A stretch of DNA of 64,000 nucleotides from Telmatactis stephensoni (GCA_029948255.1 JALIZF010001635.1:248001-312000); one strand, 5' to 3'. Counted from the stretch's first letter, positions 26,101 through 37,159 are shown. The notes: generated by a model not told the origin, from the letters alone. Made by a program: numbers and translations.

Positions 26101-27493
26101 AGTGGATTTGGGTTCAATCCTAGCATCTCATACACACCTAGAAGAACCAAGGGTGGATCCAGGATTATTCTTCAGGAGGGAGTGCATTGTTATTGAAATC
26201 AGAAACTGTCCAGAAGACCCAGAGCATATTTTGGAAATGTACTGAGAAGAAAGGGCCCAAAGGCATTTTAGTAGGGGGTGTGCACCCCTCCCCTAAATCT
26301 GCCCCCAATTTTGATCTAAAATCTCCCAGGTAAGTGGAAATCTTGCCTTCAACATGATTTTTTGTTGTTGTTGTTGTTGGTGTGTAGAGTGTCAACAGTT
26401 CTTATCAAGTGGCTTTGGTTTATACATGTAAAAGCTCCCCCCTCCCCCACTGAGACTGTAGTGACTTCTGTCACACACACACACACCTAAGCATTGATTG
26501 TATGGAAAAAGCCAAGGGAAATCAAATTTATCCTTTTGAAAATCATGAAGAGTTCCTGGGGATACTCCCATACAAAAGTGGTAGGGGTGCTTGACAGAGG
26601 GTTTTGAAAGTGACCCTAAAAGGTACGCATAAATTATTGGAGATGCTAATTTTATACCCTAAAAGGTACAACCACATTCAACTATATTCAACAATATTTT
26701 TGACCCTAAAATGTCTGTCTAGCACCCCTACCACTTTTGTAAGGGAGTATCCCCCGGGGAAGAGTTGGTAGGTATATTCAAAACTACACTGTATAGTGCA
26801 GATTTCGTCTGAGTGTGAAAAACTACAGCACGGTTACGGCGCGGCGCAGAACCTCGCCTGCTGATTTCTTCACAAATTTACAAATACATCAGCAGGCGAG
26901 GTTCCGTGCTGTGTCCGTGCTGTAGTTTTTCACACTAATATGAAATCTGCACAATGTATTATGCACATACCCTTGGTGATGACGGTGCTTTAATGAGTAT
27001 ATCCAGTAACTCCAAAAAGTTGATTAAAATAGAATGATTAAGCTTCTTTAATTCTGATATGCGATCTAAAATACACATCAAAAACATAAGGTTTGTATCG
27101 ATCATCCGACTATCAACTGTCATATCAGTCTGACAATATTTAATTTGGTACCTAGTCTTCTATGTTGAGGATAAAGACGAGTTATTCCTTGGGCCTCTAA
27201 TGGTTGAATAATGGAATCGTCGCTCTGAAAACATAAAAAACATAAGCTTGCTTACAGAATCATTATCGTGATCAAAGAACTTTTTAACTTATTATTAGCA
27301 ATTGTTTAGAACTTGAACTTTCTATAACGCAAATTTTGAATAATACCTCAAAAGAAGCCCCAAACATCATATACGTGCCTTCAATAGGAGGTGGTGGTTT
27401 AGGAGCTTTTCCTTGATCCACATTTTCATCTGTATAGAGCGTGTAATATTGATTTGGAGGGAGAGGAAAAGGAGAGACTCCCTCGCCCGCCAT
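23199..27493 (-). CDS. MED7: Mediator complex subunit 7 (MED7)
   Basis: Subunit of the Mediator middle module; with MED21 it forms the hinge that links RNA polymerase II to transcription factors in the nucleus. Exons on the minus strand: 27347-27493, 27152-27224, 26971-27065, 25873-25950, 25191-25264, 24069-24162, 23199-23297. Phases agree at every junction, giving 219 residues (human about 233). Landmarks: an N-terminal Pro-rich region with YTDEN and [16 protein letters not shown] (about 20-45), [47 protein letters not shown], then a helical [12 protein letters not shown] segment. The last exon is acidic and variable, as in the family. The start codon sits in a YY1-like site. A five-exon model that skips 24069-24162 changes frame and loses the conserved helix. 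Confidence 0.96.
23330..23489. mobile_element. Fold-back MITE in MED7 intron
   Basis: GAAAATGACCTAAGTGACTT at the left pairs with AAGTCACTTAGGCCATTTTC at the right, and the outer ATTGAAGGGTT pairs with AACCCTTCAATT. The centre is about 70 bp of unpaired sequence. Confidence 0.55.
24708..24753. repeat. Short near-perfect palindrome in MED7 intron
   Basis: CTGATTGGCCTCATTATAATT is followed directly by its reverse complement. It contains a CCAAT-box core on both strands. It may be the core of a small fold-back element. Confidence 0.5.
24908..25105. mobile_element. Harbinger-like MITE in MED7 intron, TTA duplication
   Basis: AGGCCCGGTAATATGAGCAA at the left is inverted at the right (TTGCTCATATTACAGGGCCT), with long imperfect arms and TTA on both sides (24905-24907 and 25106-25108). 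Its end resembles that of the 1376-1506 element (GGCC start, same 3-bp target). Confidence 0.65.
26555..26758. mobile_element. hAT-type MITE in MED7 intron, 8-bp duplication
   Basis: GAAGAGTT occurs at both borders (26547-26554 and 26759-26766). The ends read CC(T)GGGGATACTCCC.TACAAAA and its inverse, with TGGTAGGGGTGCT inside each arm. The interior carries repeated CCCTAAAAGGTAC phrases and has no ORF. Confidence 0.7.
26797..26952. mobile_element. Fold-back MITE in MED7 intron
   Basis: GTGCAGATTTCGTCTGAGTG at the left pairs with the inverse at the right. The arms also share TGAAAAACTACAGCACGG and GAACCTCGCCTGCTGAT. It ends 18 bp from a MED7 exon boundary (26971). Confidence 0.6.
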
Positions 27494-27498
27494 CTTGG
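27487..27498 (-). promoter_or_regulatory. YY1-like site at the MED7 start codon
   Basis: On the minus strand it reads CCAAGATGGCGG, the consensus YY1 element, and its ATG is the MED7 initiator. YY1 sites at the start of translation or transcription are common in TATA-less housekeeping promoters. Binding is inferred. Confidence 0.5.
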
Positions 27499-27643
27499 AT
27501 CACACGCTAAGGATTATGGGTTGAGAGAGACTGGGAACGTGCCGCGAATCTTGAAGTGTGTGAGTTGAGGATTTTGAAATTTCCCATGAATTTGATAAGA
27601 TTTTTAAGTATTTTAAAGTAATTTTTAGTATTTTAGCCTTGTA
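27494..27643. promoter_or_regulatory. Bidirectional promoter between MED7 and DTD2
   Basis: Only 150 bp separates the MED7 start codon (minus) from the DTD2 start codon (plus), so both 5' UTRs and core promoters must lie here or overlap the first exons. No TATA box is evident near either start. AGGATTATGGG and the YY1-like site are the only motifs that stand out. Confidence 0.7.
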
Positions 27644-30600
27644 ATGGCCTCTGCCAACGGTGGGCCATCTATTCGTATTATTGTACAGCAGTGTTTGTCG
27701 GCAAAACTACAAGTACAGCCAGGGAGTGCGGACGAAGATGCGAAATGGGTAGAGGTGAGTTCCAACAACTTTAATTGGGTTGCCTGATTTGATTTAAAAC
27801 TTATTTTGAAAATAGTCAGGGGTTTTGTTTATACTCTTCCATACTCTTTACTTCTACTTTGCAACTGGATTGGGGACTTGCACTAACAGGTCACGTGACC
27901 CTATCTCCCCGTCTAAATCGTCAAATTGAATGTCAGAAATAGAAAGAGCATCTCGATATTAGTAATAGTGCAAAGTTTCAGCTCAATTTAAGATTGGATA
28001 TATTTTCAGTTATAAGCTTCATTTGGAAAAACGCATTGGATGGCAAGCTCGTGCCTTCCATTAAGAAAATACCTAATCTCGAATTTGCTGTAATTTTTTC
28101 CCTTATTGATATTATAAACTGAAACTTTGCACTTTTACTAATATTGAGATGCTCTTTCTATTTCTGGTATTCATTTTGATGGTGCTGCTTGATTTAGGGG
28201 AGATTAAGGGTCACGTGATCTGTTAGTGCAAGTCCCCAATTATTGTTCCCCTCCCCTTGATTAATTGGCAATCATGACAATTTTCATTGGCTTCCTCTCC
28301 TATTCCTTCTCCTCTTCTCTTATAATGGAAACTGCTGTGCCCAGTTGGTTACTTTGCAAAAATGAAAGTCATAAATTATGTTGTCCATGCTTGGTGACTA
28401 CTTTAATTTATAGGTTCATCTCTCGCTCATTATAATAAAGCATTATTTTTATTTCATCAGATTAACTGTGGTATCGTCCTACTTCTTTGTTTTTTAAAAG
28501 GTGCATCATTAGATATGATCCCAAAAGCAGGTAAAGATCAGGTTTGAGAAATCATGAGTGACAGTGACTGACATAATAATAAGGGGATTTTTAAAGGCAC
28601 TGCTTATTGGGTATCAGGCCAGATGGTCCTTTTGCCAGAGGAGAATATCTCTTTATTCTTTATATATATTTGTAAAGAACAAGCAAAGATCGAGGTGGTA
28701 TAGCCTGCATTGCTGGCGGTCTGCGGTTTTTGGGTGGATGAAGAAATGAAAGACCTTTCATTTCTTCCTCCGCTCAAAAACCGCAGACCGCCAGCAATGC
28801 AGGCTAGAGGTGGTATGGCACAGATTACTGAGAAGGATGGTTAAGGGAGGATATCGAAGAGAGAAGGAGGATAGAGATGAGGATGACAGTGACCAGGGAT
28901 GGCGATTTAAAATATCTTACACAAATTTATGTAGCATTACTGGTATGAAGCCAATCATGGTGTTCTGTCTTCAACAACAACTGAAATATCTTGCACACAT
29001 TTGTAGAATGGGTAATGATGATCTAAGGAAACAGACTCTATTTGATGAAAATTCGTTAAGATGGATGAAATTGGAGAAAGAATTGGGATTGGAGACCCAG
29101 CAGATCAGGAGAATGATGATGAATAAATCAAGTCTTCAGTGTCTACTGGACCTAGTGGACACACCCTCAGGAAGATAATCTTCCTAAAGAGGGAGAACAA
29201 TGATGATGATGATGATGATAATGATGATGATGATAAAACGTAACCCCTATTGCCAAGTACAAAATGGAATAAAATTTTCCTTTTTTGGAGGCAAGGGAAA
29301 GTTGGATATAATTAATAATACTTTTGCCATTTTTATCAGTGTTTAATTATTGGAACTTGTGATTTCTTGCTTCTTTTCCTTTAGTTAAGTCAGCCTTGAA
29401 TGTTAAACTAAGTGAAACAAGTGAGGGAAATAAAGTATCAGTTTTAGACTTGCCTGGAGATGTTCTTATTGTTCCACAGGTAATACTATATATTATTTAT
29501 TAGATTCATATTGCATCATCTTTGTAAACTGGTAGTTAATTCATGTCCAGCTTACAATAGAGGATGCAGGATGAACAATGTGTAGTTCCAAAAAATATCC
29601 ATACCCCCACCAAGGAGGGAATTTGTAAATGGACCCCCTACCCTCCGGAACTTCCATTTTTCTTCCATACAAACTCTGTAAGTTTGTTTTTCTGACCCCC
29701 TCCCTCCCCTCCGGAATTTCCAATTCCCTCCACGGTGGGGTATGGATATTTTCTGGAACTACACAATGGGATGATAAGTCAGCACAATGCATGATGTACA
29801 TGACATGACATTGTATTGTATCTGACTTGAACATGAATTTATACACCCTTCTAATAAATGCCACAACATTTGTTTTCCACACTTGATGTCAAATATAACT
29901 GAAATATAACTTGATAGCCAGGATAAATATAAAACTTTTGTTTTTAGTGTCTCTAGAGAAAAGAAAACAAAAGAGTTATCTCGGCTACCGCGGACAACTC
30001 ACTTTCATAAATATTTAACAGGGCAGTCCTATCTCACTTTTAGCTATAGATGTTACACTAAGTTGCAATCAATAATGAAATTGTTTCTTAGTACCATGGC
30101 ATGTAACAGTTGACCCCAGTGTTATTTTGACAGCTATTGTGACTTCCTGTTGTGATGTATTGTCTATTAATTGGTTATTCAAGTTCATGTACTATTAAGT
30201 ATACACATAGTTTTTGAGATTCTAAAACAAAACTGAAAGACAATTTCTTTACAATTGTACTCTGTTTGTTTCAGGCCACACTTGGTGGAAAAATGAAGGG
30301 AAAAAGTATGCAGTAAGTTAGTCGGTGTTACTACTTTATTTAGAATGGAATAGTTGTACAAAGTAATTCTTGTGATCCATCAGAGATTTTTATAATTTTA
30401 TAATTGTAATTTCTACTTTATATTTGTCAGATACCACTCAAATATAGCAAAAAGTGAAGCTTTGGAACTTTACCAGGAGTTTGTATCTCTTTGTGAGGTA
30501 AGTGATGATGTTAGTGAATGATGCTGATGATCATGAGAATAACAGATAAAGATGATACATTGTATGAGATAGTTGATAGATCATCATTGATGGCAATGAA

Positions 30601-33092
30601 ATGTTTGGCACAAAACTTTAACATTGTAGTATGGCTAACGTAATATTGTTCAAATGACACACTTTTAAATGTCATGTGAGTCCAATAACTCACCCTTGTC
30701 TAATTTCATGCTGAAGAATGAATGGATGAATGAATGAATGAATGGATAAATAGATGGATGGAAGGGCCTATTCATTGTTTTTTATCGACAGAATACAGTC
30801 GCAACAGAATCAAAGACAACAACAGATAACCAAACTGTCCCTCAAGTGAAATGGGGTATGTATCACACTTCACATGGTCTATTGGATGTTTTGCACTGCA
30901 ATTTGCAACTGACTCTACATACGCTAGCTGTACCGCCCGTACCGTACTGCAGTTTGCAACTTACTTGACGTTAGCTAGCCATACCGCCCGTACCGTGCTG
31001 CGGTTCTCAACTGACTCGACGTTTAGCTAGCCATACTACTGCCCGTACCGTGCTGCGGTTTGCAACTGACATGACGTTAGCTAGCCATACCGCCCGTACC
31101 ATACTGCGGTTTGCAACTGACATGACGTTAGCTAGCCATACCGCCCGTACCGTAGTGCGGTTTTCAACTGTCTCGACGTTAGCTAGCCATACCGCCCGTA
31201 CCGTAGTGCGGTTTTCAACTGTCTCGACGTTAGCTAGTCATACCGCCCGTACCGTGCTGCGGTTTGCAACTGACATGACGTTAGCTAGCCATACCGCCCG
31301 TACCGTAGTGCGGTTTTCAACTGTCTCGACGTTAGCTAGCCATACCGCCCGTACCGTAGTGCGGTTTTCAACTGTCTCGACGTTAGCTAGTCATACCGCC
31401 CGTACCGTGCTGCGGTTTGCAACTGACATGACGTTAGCTAGCCATACCGCCCGTACCGTGCTGCGGTTTGCAACTGACATGACGTTAGCTAGCCATACCG
31501 CCCGTACCGTAGTGCGGTTTTCAACTGTCTCGACGTTAGCTAGCCATACCGCCCGTACCGTAGTGCGGTTTTCAACTGTCTCGACGTTAGCTAGTCATAC
31601 CGCCCGTACCGTGCTGCGGTTTGCAACTGACATGACGTTAGCTAGCCATACCGCCCGTACCGTAGTGCGGTTTTCAACTGTCTCGACGTTAGCTAGCCAT
31701 ACCGCCCGTACCGTACTTTGGTTCTCAACTGACTCGACATTTAGCTAGCCATACCGCCCGTACCGTACTGCGGTTCTCAACTGACTCAACGTTATTTTTC
31801 GTAAGCTAGTCCCTCATTGTATTATGCCAAAATCTTCAATGCGCTACTTCTTGTGCTTCTCACCCCTTATCTTACGTTCTTTTTCGAACCTTTTATTTTA
31901 TACAATTTTTTGATTGAGAGAGAGAGAGAGAAAGAAACAAATATAAAGAATCGGAAGGGTTGAACATTGATCAACAAAGCGCAGTATCGCTTGAAATTGT
32001 ATGAAATTAAAGGCATATCCTCAGCCTTGTTGATCCTTTACGTACGCGCAACAATAACGTTAGTGGAAATCGTATGATCACATCTATATATATGTATGTC
32101 ATCAATTCCCACCTACATATCTTTCTAAGGTCATATAAGGGAAAAGCAAAATCCTTGAGTGGGACATTGATACTATGCGCTACCAAGAGACCATAATACT
32201 AAGAGAGCGAAGCTCAGTATTGATGTCTGTGCCATGTTCGTGGCGGCTAAGGCTATTTTTAGTAACTTCGCCAGTCGCGCGCGCAAGGCCCTCGACCAAT
32301 AGAATTTGCTTTTTGGCGTGCGCGCGGAAGGGACCGTTTGAATTCTATTGTTTAAGTGCCTTGCGCGCGCGATGGCGAAGTTACTAAAAATAGCCTTAGC
32401 CACCACGAACATGGCACAGACATCAATACTGAGCTTCGCTCTCTTAGTATTATGGTCTCTTGGCGCTACTAATATCCTGGACGCCGTAAACCATTTTTGG
32501 CCATAGTACAACGGTTTCGATTTTAAAAGAAATGATTTCATAGTAAAGGATGTGAGTCTCAAGTAGACCAGCTCCAATATCACTGCCGTTAACTTCCAAT
32601 ATTGGTGTTTTTCTTTAGTCAACGTCTCATTTTTCAGTGGAAATTAAATGGTATTAAAAGAGATCAACATGTCGTTTTCTTGGGGTTGATGTAGAGCTTA
32701 CATGTACCATATGGGTAGAAAAGAAGCGTTTTGATCAGATTTGCCTGGGCTGTAGACTCTTGTCTGTACCGTCTTTTGAAATATGTAAATTCTGAATATG
32801 AAATCAAAACGGAAAATAGCTAGTAAACACGTTTGGGCTGCTGTATAAAGATGCAATATGAAATAATTTCATTTTCAAACATCCATTCATTCGATTTCCT
32901 CATATTGTATGGAAGTACTTTTATATTTTAGTAGTATTACAACATCGGTATAAACACCGTTTTTCGATATCCTGTATCACTAATAATATATTTTAAGTTG
33001 TTTATTTTCATTGTTTTGTAGGAACGTACGGGAATCGGCAGGTCTTGAGTATGAGTACAAATGGTCCTTATACACATATCTTGGATTTCTAG
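27644..33092 (+). CDS. DTD2: D-aminoacyl-tRNA deacylase 2 (DTD2)
   Basis: Chiral proofreading enzyme that removes D-amino acids (or misacylated L-Ala, in animals) from tRNA; cytosolic dimer with a DTD fold. Exons: 27644-27754, 28461-28530, 29385-29479, 30275-30312, 30431-30497, 30792-30855, 33022-33092. All junctions agree in phase, giving 171 residues (human 168). Landmarks: [15 protein letters not shown] near the N-terminus, [23 protein letters not shown] (the PQATL motif at about 91-95), [16 protein letters not shown], then GTYGNRQVL and [11 protein letters not shown] at the end, with Gly163-Pro164 in the position of the active-site Gly-cisPro pair. Introns carry MITEs, and intron 6 carries a 51-bp tandem array. 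A diverged copy of the last two exons lies at 40597-43517. Confidence 0.96.
27869..28240. mobile_element. 372-bp MITE in DTD2 intron 1
   Basis: ATTGGGGACTTGCACTAACA at the left is inverted at the right, and both arms contain GGTCACGTGA and a paired AGAGCATCTC segment. No ORF was found. Confidence 0.65.
28701..28806. mobile_element. Mutator-like fold-back MITE in DTD2 intron 2, 9-bp duplication
   Basis: Arms of about 50 bp start TAGCCTGCATTGCTGGCGG. GAGGTGGTA flanks both sides (28692-28700 and 28807-28815). A 9-bp duplication fits MULE-type elements. The ends resemble those of the 60115-60699 element. Confidence 0.7.
29190..29240. repeat. GAT/ATG microsatellite
   Basis: About 45 bp of near-perfect trinucleotide repeat in DTD2 intron 2. 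Confidence 0.8.
29580..29764. mobile_element. MITE in DTD2 intron 3
   Basis: TGTAGTTCCAAAAAATATCC and its inverse (GGATATTTTCTGGAACTACA) bound the element, with CATACCCC..ACC in both arms. CAATG lies just outside both ends. Confidence 0.6.
30709..30760. repeat. GAAT/GGAT microsatellite
   Basis: Tandem GAATGAATG and GGATGGAT units just upstream of DTD2 exon 6. The paralogous copy has a shorter version near 40550. Confidence 0.75.
30903..31795. repeat. 51-bp tandem array with higher-order structure (DTD2 intron 6)
   Basis: About 17 units of 51 bp. Two unit types differ in the phrase after GCGGTTT: type A reads GCAACTGACATGACG and type B reads TCAACTGTCTCGACG. All share GTTAGCTAGCCATACCGCC. 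They follow A A B B A B B A A B B A B order, so the higher-order period is mostly 153 bp. Because 51 is divisible by 3, one frame stays open for 232 codons (31050-31748) with a 17-residue repeat containing [10 protein letters not shown] regard this as a by-product. Only about one degenerate unit is present at the matching place in the second DTD2 copy (about 40795-40825). Confidence 0.9.
32184..32462. mobile_element. Fold-back MITE, CAAGAGACC ends, 7-bp duplication (copy 1)
   Basis: Arms of about 110 bp run inward from CAAGAGACCATAATACTAAG. GCGCTAC occurs on both sides (32177-32183 and 32463-32469). The paralogous segment near 42517-42525 has a single GCGCTAC with no insertion, so the target duplication is 7 bp. 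It lies in DTD2 intron 6. The 149-codon ORF inside follows the palindrome and is not a gene. Confidence 0.85.
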
Positions 33093-33177
33093 ATGGATTT
33101 TAAGACCAAGTCCAGCATCGTAGATAGGGAAGTACGTCGTAGCTATAGTAACCATACTTAAACAATGTTTATGAACA
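33093..33177 (+). other. DTD2 3' UTR start, conserved in the second copy
   Basis: The sequence after the stop codon, including AGGGAAGTAC and TATAGTAACCATACTTAAA, is shared with 43518-43610. Similarity resumes beyond the MITE at 33699 and continues to about 33920. AATAAA occurs near 33860 here and 43800 in the copy. Confidence 0.6.
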
Positions 33178-33185
33178 TATATGCA

Positions 33186-33690
33186 GGGTTCGTACGGGTC
33201 ATGGAAAACCTGGAAAGTCATGAAATTTCATGATCTCTTTTCCAGGCCAGGAAAGTCATGGAATTTCGATTAAGGTCATTGACGACTTTCAAAAATGGCG
33301 GCCTAGTACATGAGAACGAGCCACAAAGGCCTTCCAGAAAATAAGCGTGGCGAAACTTTTTTTTTGTCAAAGATGATGTGTTCCTCTTCCTTTTGAAATA
33401 CCTATTTTCTGTGCATTTTACAGGATATATTTGATGACATGACAATTTTGAGGCCTTTCTGGCCTCGTTCTCGTGAACAATGAGCCGCCATTTCTGAAAG
33501 TCGTCTATGGAAAATCATGGAAAATGGCCAAGAAAAATAATCGTGGCTTGATTTTAGGCGAAAAGATGAAAAGTAATCGAGTTTCATGAAAAGTATGGTC
33601 AAATTTTGGTCATGGAAAATATAAAAGAAGTCATGGAAAAGGTCATTGAAAGCCATGGAATTTTGATGCTCCAAAAGAGTACGAACTCTG
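33186..33690. mobile_element. hAT-type MITE in DTD2 3' UTR, 8-bp duplication
   Basis: TATATGCA flanks both sides (33178-33185 and 33691-33698). The ends read GGGTTCGTACGGGTC and, inverted, AGTACGAACTCTG. The interior is full of GTCATGGAAAA phrases and their inverses. The second DTD2 copy (about 43610-43630) lacks the insertion. Confidence 0.75.
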
Positions 33691-33929
33691 TATATGCATG
33701 GGTTGGTGGGTTGTCTAAGCTCGTCGTTCACTTCCTTGAAAGTGGCACTGTATTTGATTATAGAATATTAGATTAGATTTCAAATTGTCTAAATGGTTTA
33801 AACGTGAAAAGTATGCTAAAAATAGCGGTGTTTCACTGAATTGAAAAAACCGTAAATTGGAAATAAAAAGTTGGAATTGTTTTCAATGTGAAATTCAGTG
33901 TAAGATTGACGGTTGGTTTTCATTCGGTC

Positions 33930-36140
33930 CGTTTCACACTTATACGAAATGTGCTCCATTGTCAGCACGAACTGACGTGTTCTGTGCATGTTAACCGGCG
34001 CACGCACGACCCAGGCAAAACAAATTAACAAACTTTTTTTTTTCACAACTTTATTGGACAAACCATAACTAAAATACAAAAATTAGAGAAAGTAGGAAAA
34101 GAACAAAACAACACAAAGGCACTGTTCAAGAGGTGGGTACAAACGGGACACGAAGTCCCATGCGAGGTACCCGCCTTGACTAAAGTAACTAAAAACTAGA
34201 AAGATATCTTCCCCAAACCCTAAAATAGAAGCACTGAAAATATTCTATGCAGCTACTAGTCGGGCCACAGGCAGCCCATGCTCAACTCTTGTACATTATG
34301 GCAGCGCAGATTGTATTGAAGTTTATGAGTTCGACTCCCAGACCGGGAATCGCTCAATTTGTTCTCTCTCTTGTTTTAATGTAATTTGATTTGTCTACAC
34401 TTACTTATATCGCTATTGTTAAATATATTATTTTCTGAACTGGAGGTGAATAGCGGTAGAATATTTACGCGAAGCGTCGAGGTAATTATTCCTAAAACCG
34501 CTATTCACCGAGAGTGAAGAGAATGACTGTTTTAGTTTATACCAACTCCACAACCCAACACTATAGGATTGATAAAACTACATGTTTAGAAATGTTAACT
34601 TATTTTTGATATAATAAAAAGCGCGCGAAAGTAGACTCATTTGCAGACTCTCGGGAACCGCACGTTTGGTCTCTACAAAGACTGTCAGTAACTGCAGTCT
34701 TTACCTATTTTAGCATGTTTCTAAGTACTTTAAAACGCATTCTTGAATAGAGGACAACTTTAATCCTTCCAATTGAAACAAGTGTTCAAGACTGACGAAA
34801 GGCGATTTGGATCGATCAGGGAGTAAAACTGTAAATTCCGTGTAGAGATCGACTGTCAGTTCTACATACAGCTCTTTCAAGCTTGCTTCAAGTCTTAAAG
34901 TAAAAAGTAAAGCAACCATATTTAACGTCGATAACTCGTGACAGTAATTCAACTGATAAACTTGAGGTCGACGATGCGCTCATTTTACTCCCCTCTCTCC
35001 ATCAGTGCTCCGTTTTAAGGGTATTTAAAGCTACTTAAAGCTACACAGAAAGGAAAGAAGTTGAAACAAGGATGTGAAGTCACTGGGGATCGAACTCTGG
35101 ACCTCTTGCACCGAAGGCCGCGCACTAACCAACTGTGCCATCCTTGCTCTTATCTAAAAATGCTGTGTTTGGCGGGCAAACGTTTTAGTTTAGGCTTTGT
35201 AAGGTCCTTTGGAGACATTTCAAGGTGATTTTTCGCCTCAGTAAATCCTGGAGAACTTTATTATGGCCAATAGCTGAAAAGTTGCACCAGCCGCTCCGGC
35301 GAGTCAACTGGCTATAAAGGTAAGCCAATTGATTCCGTCTTTTTTTGATTCCGTCTTTTTTTGGTATAAAATGTTCTCTAAATTGTCAAGATTTTCTCAT
35401 TATCTTTTATTTCTAAATCCAAGTTGCTAAAAAAACATTTAAGAAATGTGAAAATTTAACACAAAATTTGCAAAATCCGTTTGAATCACTTGATATGCAA
35501 CTTGTTTCTCTCTCGATACACTTAAATACTACTCTTTAAACCGGAGAAATGTCGAAACTTTCTTTAGTTTTAGAAGACTGTTGTGATTTTGTTGTATTTT
35601 TTTAATTATTTTTTCTTCGTTAAAAGATACCATTTTGTTGGAAAGTTCGATATCCCGAGTTTGGGAAGTAAATATGGTTTCAATATTCCGCGAGACAGCG
35701 AACCAGTAGAGTCGCTCGATCTTACGAGATTGTGGTAAGGTATGTATACTAAATATATATGTATGACAGTATTGCCCACCGCTGCAAACTTGCTGCGGCC
35801 AGCGTTAATACTGAAGAAATCGAAAACGCGCGCGCGTGCTGTTTACAGATTTAGTGCACGCGGGGACTGATCAGAACACGAGAGAAGTGTTCTGATCAAT
35901 CTCCAAGTGCTCTAAATCTGCACACAGCATAGCAGGCAAGTTTTCTGTTTCTTTTATAAAATACAACGTTGCTTTCGAGCATTTATACTGACAAAAATTC
36001 GAAAAGTGCGCGCGCGTGCTGTGTGCAGATTTAGAGTTCGCAGAATACGCGTCCTTCGTCAAATGAGCGCGAGCGTTATATGATGGTTATTTTATAAAGT
36101 AGAAAAGGCCCTAGAATCTTTAGTAGTGGTCGATCAGATC
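33930..36140. other. Intergenic, transposon debris
   Basis: It contains a T-rich LINE 3'-end-like stretch near 34030-34150, a hairpin at 34446-34509 (GGTGAATAGCGGT with its inverse), a tRNA-like SINE at 35067-35146, and two direct copies of a GCGCGCGCGTGCTGT..ACAGATTTAG phrase near 35825 and 36007. No host gene is recognised. Confidence 0.4.
35067..35146 (-). repeat. tRNA-derived SINE head
   Basis: On the minus strand CAAGGATG at one end pairs with CATCCTTG at the other. A D-arm-like GCACAGTTGGTTAGTGC (box A) and an AGTTCGATCCC box B lie between them. The T-stem does not pair well and no clean anticodon arm forms, so a SINE or tRNA pseudogene is more likely than a working tRNA. Confidence 0.6.
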
Positions 36141-36148
36141 AGTTATCA

Positions 36149-36760
36149 TCAGTTATTCCTGCCGTATAAATACTGATGAAACTTGGTAACTCCAAATATA
36201 GTAGCTGATGCCTCTTTTTCCAGCTGCATACTGTACTTCGTTCTTATATAGTATTCTAGAGGAAAATGCAATCGGTCGTTCTTCACCATTAGGCATAATG
36301 AATTGACAGCACCTACACCATAAGGTGAGACATCATAGGTTAAACGTAGGGGGTTGTTAACATCATAATGGACTAATACTTTGCTCACTCTAAGAACTCT
36401 TTCTTGCTTTGTTGGAAAGCATTTTCACAGGCTTTTGTCTTCTTCAATTCCATTCAGTGGTCTCACAATGTTTGATAAAGTTCTTACCATAGTAGTAGTT
36501 CAAAAGTCCTAGGTACGGTAAGACTTCAGCTCGATCTGTCAAGTTGGTTGATCTTGGAGCATTATGATTGCTTCTGTTTTCTCGTTCACAACGATAACAA
36601 TCTGTCGACTGGCTTGCTCCAGACGATGGCTTGGAAGGTTTTCGTGCTTTTACGTGTTTTCCGTTTTTTGTTTTGTCGGGGTTTTTTTTTCGTGCTTTCC
36701 GGTTTTCCTTTATAAGTTTACGGGTGTCTTTTCCAGTCATTTCCATGTTCAAAGAGTGAT
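36149..36760 (-). pseudogene. Ty3/Gypsy retrotransposon remnant with internal deletion
   Basis: Reading on the minus strand, a basic gag-like stretch with a degenerate zinc knuckle (CYRCERENRSNH) runs almost directly into the thumb-like VLPYLGLLNYYYGKNFIKH of a Gypsy reverse transcriptase. In another frame comes an RNase H segment (YDVSPYGVGAV, then EKEASATIFGVTKFHQYLYG). The protease and most of the RT are missing and frames are broken. No LTRs were found. Confidence 0.7.
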
Positions 36761-36845
36761 ATCACCGCAAGCTTTCTTGAGGTCAAGTTCACGTTCCACG
36801 AGAAATGTAAGTTGAATTTGAGGGAAAATAGAGGGTCTGAATTGG

Positions 36846-36867
36846 GGGGGGGGGGGGGGGGGGGGGT
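36846..36867. repeat. Long G homopolymer
   Basis: About 22 consecutive G residues, possibly of uncertain length in the assembly. Confidence 0.8.
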
Positions 36868-37159
36868 CACCATATCAGTTAACAGCTAAATTTTCCGTTA
36901 TATTGTATTATTGTATTGTATTATATTGTATTGTTATTTATCAGTTATCAGTTAAATATTTGGACCTTTCACAGTTGGCAGTTAAACTCGTGTTAATAAT
37001 TAAAAGAAACTAATTTCTTAAGATTATACATGTAACTAAAATAGATATTAGGACAAATATATCAATTTTGAGCATGTGCAGTGTTGTTCTTTCCTTGCGA
37101 GAAAATAGCCTGTGATAATTCATCACTTACTATATTGTACAACTATACTTCTGCCATGG

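Noticed and set aside
31050..31748. 232-codon ORF with a 17-residue repeat
   Set aside because: It is the readthrough of the 51-bp tandem array in a DTD2 intron. The period is a multiple of three, there is no conserved start, and the paralogous intron lacks it.
32173..32622. 149-codon minus-strand ORF
   Set aside because: It runs mostly through the arms of the 32184-32462 MITE; low-complexity composition and no domain.
35067..35146. Functional tRNA gene
   Set aside because: Boxes A and B are visible, but the T-stem and anticodon arm do not pair properly; a SINE head or tRNA pseudogene fits better.
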